Notes under the pieces: generated by a model
Database searches by the model: none
Told to the model about the DNA's origin: nothing
What the model saw: the letters and a program-made list of their open reading frames with translations, nothing else
From: UBA1422 sp963676385
GTDB taxonomy: Bacteria; Bacillota; Clostridia; Peptostreptococcales; Anaerovoracaceae
Direction: 5' to 3'
DNA: 8,712 bases
NCBI GenBank assembly: GCA_963676385.2
Contig: CAXXMM010000004.1
Coordinates: 1-8,712, forward strand
Part shown: one piece after another, positions 1 through 5,802 of the stretch
Layout of the letters: every line of letters starts with the position of its first letter
How positions within the stretch are numbered: the stretch's first letter is position 1
Position numbers and translations under genes: made by a program

Positions 1-947
1 CCATTCCCATTAAAATTGGGGTGGTGGTTACCAACGTGCAGAGCCTGATTAATGTAGCTGAAGCCATGGACGGCAAGGCGGTGACCCAAAGAACATTGAC
101 CATTACCGGAGATGTGCCCCATCCGGTAACGGTACAGGTTCCTTTAGGTGTGGACTTTCAGCAACTACTGGAGGTTACAGGAAATCCATTAAAGGATCAT
201 CAGGTTTGCATCGAAGGTGGGCCAATCATGGGGAAAATTGTTGATTGCCAAACCACCGTCATTACCAAAACTACCGGCGGCCTGGTGGTGCTTGCCAAAG
301 ATCACCCCCTAATTAAAGTCAAAACCCAATCTATGGATCAAATTTTGCGCATTGCAAAAACTGTTTGTGAGCAATGCCAAATGTGCACGGACCTTTGCCC
401 GAGAAACATTATCGGCCACCGGGATTTGAAGCCCCACATGACCATACGGGCGGTAAACTATGGCAAAATCACCGACAGCAATCTGATCAAGGGGGCATCC
501 CTTTGTTCTGACTGCGGCGTCTGTGAGTTATATAGTTGCCCGGTGAATATTTCACCAAGAAGGGTGAACCAAGCCATCAAACAAGAACTGGCAAAACAAG
601 GGGTGAAATATGATGGCACTTTGGAAAAAGAAGATCCGGTATGGGCAGCCCGAATGGTTCCCTCCAAGCGAATTGCCATTCGGATGGGATTGAAGAAATA
701 TTATTATCTGGAAGCGCCACTGGAAAAACTGCCTGACAACTTTGATACGGTTCGAATCCCTCTGAAGCAGCATGTCGGCGCCCCCGCCGAAGCTTGTGTC
801 AGTGTGGGTGACAGTATAGAAGAAGGGCAAATCATTGGGGCCATCCCCAAGGGACAACTTGGCGCCAATATCCACGCAAGCATTTCAGGTGTCATCGCTT
901 CTGTGGAGGGAGGGACCATCACAATACAAGGTGGGAGAAGAAAATGA
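1..947 (+). CDS. pduS: PduS-like RnfC-family electron-transfer protein, 5' partial
   Basis: This is the C-terminal two thirds or so of a PduS/RnfC-family protein. The frame is open to the left edge (codons from position 3 read IPIKIG before the GTG at 21), so that GTG is internal and the N-terminal NADH/FMN-type domain lies outside. Visible parts, numbered from the codon at 21, are an SLBB-like segment at about 30-100 and two 4Fe-4S motifs: C116-C119-C122-C126-P and C162-C165-C168-C173-P, the latter with four residues before the last Cys. A C-terminal barrel-sandwich (RnfC N-terminal-like) hairpin domain follows at about 245-305. PduS is known as a cobalamin reductase / electron carrier in propanediol microcompartments and contacts the shell protein PduT. 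The stop overlaps the pduT start as ATGA, so the two are translationally coupled. In a B12-independent (glycyl radical) compartment it may recycle NADH or feed electrons to the activase rather than reduce cobalamin. Confidence 0.88.
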   Translation, partial: IPIKIGVVVTNVQSLINVAEAMDGKAVTQRTLTITGDVPHPVTVQVPLGVDFQQLLEVTGNPLKDHQVCIEGGPIMGKIVDCQTTVITKTTGGLVVLAKDHPLIKVKTQSMDQILRIAKTVCEQCQMCTDLCPRNIIGHRDLKPHMTIRAVNYGKITDSNLIKGASLCSDCGVCELYSCPVNISPRRVNQAIKQELAKQGVKYDGTLEKEDPVWAARMVPSKRIAIRMGLKKYYYLEAPLEKLPDNFDTVRIPLKQHVGAPAEACVSVGDSIEEGQIIGAIPKGQLGANIHASISGVIASVEGGTITIQGGRRK

Positions 948-1495
948 AGATTAACGCAATTGGAATGATAGAATTCAACAGCATCGCACAGGGCATTGAA
1001 AGTACCGATGAGATGTGCAAAGCTGCAAATATTACCCTACTTGTCAGTAAGACCATCTGTCCCGGGAAATATATGAGCATCGTCTGTGGAGAAACTTCAG
1101 ATGTGAAGCGGGCCATTGAGGTGGGCGAAGACAAAGGACCGGAGTGTCTCAATGACAGCTTTATGATTCCTAATATTCATGAAGCATTAATTCCTGCCAT
1201 CGCCGCCACAACGCCTCTTGACGATGTCCGCGCCATTGGGATTTTGGAGACTTTTTCTGTGGCAACCTTAATTGAAGCATCGGACCTGGCCCTAAAAATG
1301 GGGAGTGTGGTTCCCGTTCGCCTTCATATGGCCTTTGGTATTGGCGGAAAAGCATACATCGTCCTTACGGGAGAAACGGCGGCGGTGCGGGCGGCCATTG
1401 ACGAAGGGGGACGTTTTGCAGAAGAAAAAGGACAACTGGTACGAAAGATTGTAATTCCCAAGCCTCACCCAATGTTGGTTGAGACGCTATTATAA
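944..1495 (+). CDS. pduT: PduT-like tandem-BMC shell protein with Fe-S ligand cysteine
   Basis: A 183-aa microcompartment shell protein with two BMC domains: residues about 4-90 (opening AIGMIEFNS) and about 96-180 (opening AIGILETFS). This is the length and layout of PduT, which forms pseudohexameric trimers. Cys39 in the motif ICPGKY sits where PduT Cys38 ligates a 4Fe-4S cluster in the central pore (family knowledge), so a redox-active pore is likely. The start is the ATG at 944, preceded by GGGAG at 933-937, and it overlaps the stop of the PduS-like gene by four bases. The adjacency agrees with the known PduS-PduT partnership, suggesting electrons pass through the shell. Confidence is high for the domain type; redox function is inferred from the conserved cysteine. 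Confidence 0.93.
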   Translation: MKINAIGMIEFNSIAQGIESTDEMCKAANITLLVSKTICPGKYMSIVCGETSDVKRAIEVGEDKGPECLNDSFMIPNIHEALIPAIAATTPLDDVRAIGILETFSVATLIEASDLALKMGSVVPVRLHMAFGIGGKAYIVLTGETAAVRAAIDEGGRFAEEKGQLVRKIVIPKPHPMLVETLL

Positions 1496-1512
1496 CCAGG
1501 CATCATTGAAGT

Positions 1513-1517
1513 GGAGG
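1513..1517 (+). promoter_or_regulatory. Ribosome binding site of eutQ (decides the start)
   Basis: GGAGG lies six bases before the ATG at 1524 and directly abuts the ATG at 1518. Spacing favours 1524 as the true start and excludes the in-frame ATG at 1479, which lies inside the pduT gene. Confidence 0.75.
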
Positions 1518-1523
1518 ATGAAT

Positions 1524-2180
1524 ATGAAAACTTGTATTACAGCTGCGGCATTAAAAGAGCAAGCCGGGTGCAACAATACCATACATCTGGACAAAGACAG
1601 CATTTTAACACCATCTGCCAAGGAATATGCCAGAGAAAAAGGAATGGTGGTATATATTGACGGCAAACCTTTGCCGGTAATCGGGATTAGCACAGGGATA
1701 GATGAGGCATGTTGCCCGTCCCAGCCATCTGTTGGCGGCAGTGAAAATGGGCTGCCCATTGGACTGGATCAACTGAAGCAAATTATTACTAAGGTGGTTG
1801 CCGCCCAGTCGCAACCTATTTGTGAAAACCCTAAAGTCATGAAGGTGGAAGGGGACAAAGTGGTAATGGAACCTTTCCCGGAAGCCCCAAAAGGCCAAAA
1901 AGTCGGAATGACCGATGTGATTACAGAGCGGGATGGTAATCTGGGTGCCGGATTTATGACTTTTGAAAAGTCGGAGTTGCCATGGACCCTAACCTACGAC
2001 GAAATGGATTATGTAGTTGAAGGGGAGTTTACGGTGAAAGCCAATGGAAAACTATACATCATGAAGCCCGGAGATGTGTTTAATATCCCCAAGGGAACCA
2101 GCGTTGTCTTTGGATCTCCAAGTTTTTGCAAGGTATTCTATGTGGTGTATCCTGCCAATTGGCTGACAAAAAACAAATAA
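1524..2180 (+). CDS. eutQ: EutQ-like cupin protein (acetate kinase family of metabolosomes)
   Basis: A 218-aa protein. A poorly conserved N-terminal part (1-120, with a variable linker near 60-80) precedes an EutQ-type cupin domain (about 125-212). The cupin shows TLTYDEMDYVVEGE at 156-168, the turn KPGDVFNIPKG at 181-191 and a final YPANW at 209-213, all closely EutQ-like. Classical cupin metal-binding histidines are absent, as in EutQ. Salmonella EutQ has been reported to have acetate kinase activity and to matter for ethanolamine metabolosome function; whether this homologue does the same is inference. E. coli EutQ is about 233 aa, so the length is normal. The gene sits 28 bases after pduT and 53 bases before the next shell gene, in one operon. 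An eutQ gene does not by itself imply ethanolamine use, since homologues occur in several glycyl-radical BMC loci. Confidence 0.88.
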   Translation: MKTCITAAALKEQAGCNNTIHLDKDSILTPSAKEYAREKGMVVYIDGKPLPVIGISTGIDEACCPSQPSVGGSENGLPIGLDQLKQIITKVVAAQSQPICENPKVMKVEGDKVVMEPFPEAPKGQKVGMTDVITERDGNLGAGFMTFEKSELPWTLTYDEMDYVVEGEFTVKANGKLYIMKPGDVFNIPKGTSVVFGSPSFCKVFYVVYPANWLTKNK

Positions 2181-2233
2181 AGCAAAGTGGGAAAGCTGTC
2201 AGTGACATGACAATATAGAATGGAAGTGACCAG

Positions 2234-2554
2234 ATGTTAAGAATACAATTTATTAAGAGGCCGACTCCCGGCACGTTGAATATGCTATTTCGCAGATCCA
2301 GAAGCTTTGCCAAGGCCAATCCGGCGAATTATCCTTTTGAAGCGGTGGGTTTAGTGCAAGGACCGTTGGCGGATATTATTGCCGGCGGAGACATTGCAGA
2401 AAAGACTTCGGGGGTGCAGGTAGAAGAAATTTTTGGAATTTGCCCTCAACATTTTACCATGATCGCCATTTTTGGAGATACTGCGTCAGTATCCGTAGCG
2501 TTGCAGGCTGTCAAAGAAAAAATTGATAGCAAGGCGTATGTGGAAGGACAATAA
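2234..2554 (+). CDS. grpU: Divergent single-BMC shell protein, GrpU-like, with pore Cys
   Basis: A 106-aa protein with a divergent BMC domain at about 35-97 (FEAVGLVQGPLADIIAGGD ... FTMIAIFGD ... VALQAVKEKI), preceded by a basic 34-residue N-terminal extension not found in ordinary BMC-H proteins. Where canonical BMC-H proteins carry the small-residue pore loop (KIGSG-like), this one has GICPQH at 68-73. As I recall, a GxCPQ-like motif marks GrpU-type shell proteins, which were shown to bind an Fe-S cluster in the hexamer pore at broken six-fold symmetry. The ATG at 2234 is preceded by GGAAG at 2222-2226. The eutS homologue follows after two bases. The BMC fold is well supported; the GrpU assignment rests on the pore motif and divergence, and Fe-S binding is inferred. 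Confidence 0.78.
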   Translation: MLRIQFIKRPTPGTLNMLFRRSRSFAKANPANYPFEAVGLVQGPLADIIAGGDIAEKTSGVQVEEIFGICPQHFTMIAIFGDTASVSVALQAVKEKIDSKAYVEGQ

Positions 2555-2556
2555 AG

Positions 2557-2919
2557 ATGGAATTATTTCAAGGAAATGATCAAGGGGAAAAGCAACGAAT
2601 TATACAAGAGTTTGTCCCCGGGAAACAAATAACCCTTGCCCATATGATTGCGGCTCCGGAACCCGATGTTTACGAACGTTTGGGATTAGATGAATGTGGT
2701 GCCATTGGTATCGTCACCTTAACTCCCAGCGAAACGTCCATTATTGCCGCGGACATTGCCACAAAAGCCGCATCTGTTAAGATTGGTTTTTTGGATCGAT
2801 TTACCGGTGCCCTTGTGATTACCGGTGATGTTTCCAGCGTCTATACAGCGTTGGGAGAAATCAACAAGGTGCTTGAAACCATGCTTGGATTCACGCCATG
2901 CATTATTACAAAAACATGA
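2557..2919 (+). CDS. eutS: EutS/PduU-like circularly permuted BMC shell protein
   Basis: A 120-aa shell protein of the EutS/PduU family, which has a circularly permuted BMC fold and an N-terminal segment forming a small beta-barrel over the hexamer pore. The diagnostic stretches are RIIQEFVPGKQITLAH (14-29), GAIGIVTLTPSET (48-60), IGFLDRFTGALVITGD (76-91) and a C-terminal CIITKT. Residues 1-12 are a slightly longer leader than in enterobacterial EutS. The ribosome binding site GGAAGGA (2542-2548) lies inside the end of the upstream gene, and only two bases separate the two. The stop overlaps the eutP start as ATGA. PduU and EutS cannot be told apart with confidence by eye; the wording of the core is closer to EutS. 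Confidence 0.93.
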   Translation: MELFQGNDQGEKQRIIQEFVPGKQITLAHMIAAPEPDVYERLGLDECGAIGIVTLTPSETSIIAADIATKAASVKIGFLDRFTGALVITGDVSSVYTALGEINKVLETMLGFTPCIITKT

Positions 2920-3356
2920 AAAAGAAGATTATGTTCATTGGCAATTCAAGAACGGGCAAAACCCGACTTGCAAATTGCTTAAATAAAATACAGGCAGAGA
3001 CCCGAAGAACCCAGATGGTTACTTATGGGGCCTGCACCATTGATACACCGGGGGAATATATTGAAAACCCACTGATGTATCGTCATATCATCGCCGCATC
3101 CCAGGACGCCGGCGTTTTGATTTTTGTTTTGTCCTACGATCAGCCAAACTTTAGTTTCCCCCCCAATTTTGCTTTAATGTTTAACACAAGAAAAATAGGA
3201 GTTTTTACCAAATCGGACTTGCCGGTGAAAAAACATTCAACAGAAGTGCTTATCAAAAAAATGAAAGAAACCGGTGTTGAACCTCCCTATTTTGTTACTT
3301 CTACAGAAACAATGGAGGGAATTTCTGAAATGGTGGAATATATCAACCAACGGTAA
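2916..3356 (+). CDS. eutP: EutP/PduV-like P-loop NTPase of the microcompartment
   Basis: A 146-aa small GTPase-like protein. It shows a Walker A/G1 loop GNSRTGKT (9-16), a G3 motif DTPG (43-46) and a G4 motif TKSD (98-101, a variant of NKxD), followed by TST (128-130) in the G5 region. This is the EutP/PduV family; Salmonella EutP has been reported to act as an acetate kinase, and PduV has been linked to compartment positioning. The start at 2916 is preferred over the in-frame ATG at 2898 because it overlaps the eutS stop as ATGA, aligns the beta-1 strand KKKIMFIG, and avoids extra residues; there is no strong Shine-Dalgarno, which fits translational coupling. It is the last gene of the operon and ends four bases from the convergent gene at 3361. 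Confidence 0.9.
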   Translation: MKKKIMFIGNSRTGKTRLANCLNKIQAETRRTQMVTYGACTIDTPGEYIENPLMYRHIIAASQDAGVLIFVLSYDQPNFSFPPNFALMFNTRKIGVFTKSDLPVKKHSTEVLIKKMKETGVEPPYFVTSTETMEGISEMVEYINQR

Positions 3357-3360
3357 ATCC

Positions 3361-3549
3361 TTATTTCCCTTCTAGGGCTTGCTCAACATACGCCATTTTA
3401 TCTTTAACCAAACTTTCAGGGATGAAAACTTGCCCACAACTGGGGCATTTTAGGATTTCACTACTAAAATCGCGGCCAAGATATGTGAAACTAACGTTTT
3501 GCATAATGAGTATTTCATTACATTTGCAACATAAATAATCGTTGTTCAT
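3361..3549 (-). CDS. Small two-CxxC redox/zinc-ribbon protein, DVU_1557-like
   Basis: A 62-aa cytosolic protein with a zinc-ribbon or rubredoxin-like pattern: C7-x2-C10 (plus an extra C8) and C35-x2-C38-G, separated by a short beta-rich segment (VSFTYLGRDFSSEILK). The C-terminal 20 residues form a charged helix. It has no signal peptide. Its size, pattern and position directly after the 741-aa oxidoreductase match what I recall as the D. vulgaris DVU_1557 family redox protein. Whether the four cysteines hold Zn or Fe is not decidable from sequence. The AAAGGAG ribosome site (3556-3562) lies in the last codons of the upstream gene with a six-base spacer, and only three bases separate the two genes. 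Likely a small electron carrier or assembly partner of the oxidoreductase (inference). Confidence 0.8.
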   Translation of the reverse strand: MNNDYLCCKCNEILIMQNVSFTYLGRDFSSEILKCPSCGQVFIPESLVKDKMAYVEQALEGK

Positions 3550-3552
3550 ACG

Positions 3553-5778
3553 CTACTCCTTTATGGAAATTCGATGGGTGTATGCATTTACTAACTCAAT
3601 TGCTTCATCCATGTATTTGTATTCAATCCAGAAAGTTGTGTGCCCAATTTTTCTGTGACCAAAGAATAAATTTTCTTTGGTATTTTTCACTTTGATGCTA
3701 TTTGTTTCACAGTAGTTTATCACTGTGTAGATATCATCTTCTAAAATATGATTCTTATTAAGTTTTTGTTTGAGTAAGTCACTGATAAAAATGTTTGTGG
3801 GCTGTATTGTGCTTTTCTCCAATTCAAGGTCACAATATTTTCTCATTAACTCGAATTTCACTTTTTCTCGATTCCTTCGACGTTCTGTGATAGAAGGCGC
3901 AGGACGAAACTGGTCATTAAGGTGAAAGATGACATCTAAAATATGAATGGCTGGTTTCCCATAATCCGCAAAGATATCTCTGCAGTTGACACAGTAGGCA
4001 ATATATAGTTCTTGGTTTTGGGTAATTCGTCTGTCCACGGTGCTATTTGTTTTTTCTGGGTTTACAATACTGCTGTTTCCTCCAAAACCACAGCATTTTG
4101 CCAACTCGCCCTCGGATTGAAGGGGAACTAACTCGTAACCCGATGCCTGAGCAAGTCTTCGAACCGCTTTCTGAACACCCCTGTCATGACGGGCATTGCA
4201 CGAGTCGAACACGGAGGCGATAACCTTGCTACTATATTGTTGCCCGTTGGTATCAAGTTTTATAAAATGTTCGTAAAGACTTTGCCCTTGTACCTCAGGA
4301 AGATATTCATTAAATATTTTTTTGCAAGTAGGGCAAGCAAAAATAATATCCGGTTTGCCATATTCAACCCAATGAATGCGGAACTTATTGAAAACTTGGT
4401 TTTGTAGGGGCTCATCCCCTGACCACACTGCGGGGGCGCCACAGCATCGTTGAATTAGGACGGTATCCGGGTAATGTTTTAAGAGTAACTTGTAACTTTC
4501 CATTACATACCTTGGATCGGAAGCACCTAGCTGACACCCGGGGAAAAAAATATATTTTGGGGTATCAGTTTTGACAGGGTTGATGATAATGTCGGCTTCA
4601 GTATTTGCGTGGGCCATATCCCTTAAGAAAAAATCGTTGAATGCCCAAGGCAATGCGCCTTTGCGATGGAGCACTCTCCTTGCTTCAAGGATGACCGACT
4701 GAAAGTTAATGTGCTCCGGACAACTTTCTTCACATAAACCACATTGGTTACAGGATGCAATCATCTTTGTTGCAATCGTCATATTCTCAGTAAGAACACC
4801 TCGGACCTCAGTGGTGGCTCTTATTTCTTCCATGGCCTTCATTGGTGTTTTTTTGAAATGCAAAAGCAGATCACATTCCTTGCGGCATGAATCGCATTTA
4901 CACCGAAGACATCTTTCTGCTTCGCGTCTTGCCTCTGCCTCACTAAATCCATCAGGGCAAGCCATTTTTGTGGGAAGGAGGGGAATGGTTTTCATATTTG
5001 GGTATGGAATGTGGGTACCGCCGGTATAGTCAATGGATGATGATACAACTCCTGTTTTTAGGTAGGCTTCTATTTGTTTTGCTAATTTCAGCCCATCAAT
5101 CAGTGCTTCTAAATCGTTTTTCCCAAGCAATGCGCCACCGTTAAATATTCCGGCTCCTTTTGCAGCAACTCCATTGACCCCTGTAGCAACCAACACTGCA
5201 TCATATTGAGATGTAATGGATTCAAGGGATTGGATTTCCGAATTCAGATGAAGGGTGTATTGCTCATACAATAATTGCTCTTCAAAATCTTCAAGGAAAA
5301 TTGGAGCCTCCATGATATCCCATAAATGACCACCAATTTGATTGGTTTTTTCAAAAATATCAATCTGGTACTTTTTTCTGCAAAGGAGAAGGGCGCAGGC
5401 CATACCACAAAGCCCTGCGCCAATAATGGCAATTGACTTGTTCTTTGTTGGAAGGTTGTATACCTGTGGTTTTCTTTCATCCGAAAAAGCCAATGTGGCT
5501 TTTTCGAGAAATTTTAGTTGAAGGGCATCATCGGAATCTTTGCGGGGGCATACGTCTTTACATGGTTCATGGCAAAGGTGAAGGGCAATACGAGGAAATC
5601 CCACTGCATTTCGGAAGTCGTTAAATGCAGTAGTAAAACTTCCCCGTTGTATTTTATTTATGAATTCAGGCACATCAAGATGAAATGGGCAACGGACAGT
5701 ACAAAATGCGATTTCATTTTCTAGGCAGCGGTCCATACCGGTCTTTTCATTGAATTGACTGCTATTGCTTTTCTTCAT
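3553..5778 (-). CDS. Mosaic flavin / Fe-S / double-CCG electron-transfer oxidoreductase, DVU_1558-like
   Basis: A 741-aa soluble multi-cofactor protein. Domains in order: a GltD-type N-terminal Fe-S domain (C26, C30-P, C69, C73, C77-P); a Rossmann FAD-binding unit with GAGLCG at 120-125, acidic E143 and ATG at 198-200; a Cys-rich helical segment (C274, C290, C293, C295, C298, C302); a 4Fe-4S motif C343-C346-C349-C353-P; and two CCG domains as in HdrB/GlpC (C415, C445-C446, C482, C485; then C527, C562-C563, C596, C599), which bind non-cubane clusters in HdrB. A roughly 110-residue C-terminal domain of unknown role follows. The second (NAD(P)H) Rossmann domain usual in GltD-like proteins is not visible: only about 45 residues lie between ATG200 and the end of the FAD fold. 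It probably takes electrons from the aldehyde oxidoreductase 24 bases upstream, with the CCG sites acting on a disulfide or quinone-like acceptor (inference). The start has AAGGAG at 5783-5788. Confidence 0.88.
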   Translation of the reverse strand: MKKSNSSQFNEKTGMDRCLENEIAFCTVRCPFHLDVPEFINKIQRGSFTTAFNDFRNAVGFPRIALHLCHEPCKDVCPRKDSDDALQLKFLEKATLAFSDERKPQVYNLPTKNKSIAIIGAGLCGMACALLLCRKKYQIDIFEKTNQIGGHLWDIMEAPIFLEDFEEQLLYEQYTLHLNSEIQSLESITSQYDAVLVATGVNGVAAKGAGIFNGGALLGKNDLEALIDGLKLAKQIEAYLKTGVVSSSIDYTGGTHIPYPNMKTIPLLPTKMACPDGFSEAEARREAERCLRCKCDSCRKECDLLLHFKKTPMKAMEEIRATTEVRGVLTENMTIATKMIASCNQCGLCEESCPEHINFQSVILEARRVLHRKGALPWAFNDFFLRDMAHANTEADIIINPVKTDTPKYIFFPGCQLGASDPRYVMESYKLLLKHYPDTVLIQRCCGAPAVWSGDEPLQNQVFNKFRIHWVEYGKPDIIFACPTCKKIFNEYLPEVQGQSLYEHFIKLDTNGQQYSSKVIASVFDSCNARHDRGVQKAVRRLAQASGYELVPLQSEGELAKCCGFGGNSSIVNPEKTNSTVDRRITQNQELYIAYCVNCRDIFADYGKPAIHILDVIFHLNDQFRPAPSITERRRNREKVKFELMRKYCDLELEKSTIQPTNIFISDLLKQKLNKNHILEDDIYTVINYCETNSIKVKNTKENLFFGHRKIGHTTFWIEYKYMDEAIELVNAYTHRISIKE

Positions 5779-5802
5779 GACACTCCTTTTTGTTGATGAA
5801 TT

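Noticed and set aside
21..23. GTG at 21 as the start of the PduS-like gene
   Set aside because: The frame stays open to the window edge and the preceding codons give IPIKIG, matching the family sequence before GVVV; there is no ribosome site. The gene is cut by the window.
1479..1523. Upstream ATG at 1479 for eutQ
   Set aside because: It lies inside pduT without a ribosome site; the GGAGG at 1513-1517 points to 1524.
2181..2233. The 53-base gap between eutQ and the GrpU-like gene as a regulatory element or small gene
   Set aside because: No hairpin with U run, no promoter-like pair and no open frame with a ribosome site; it only holds the ribosome site of the next gene.
3367..3377. CCCT-TCT-AGGG palindrome at the operon junction as a bidirectional terminator
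   Set aside because: A four-base-pair stem with a three-base loop and no U run on either strand; too weak for an intrinsic terminator.
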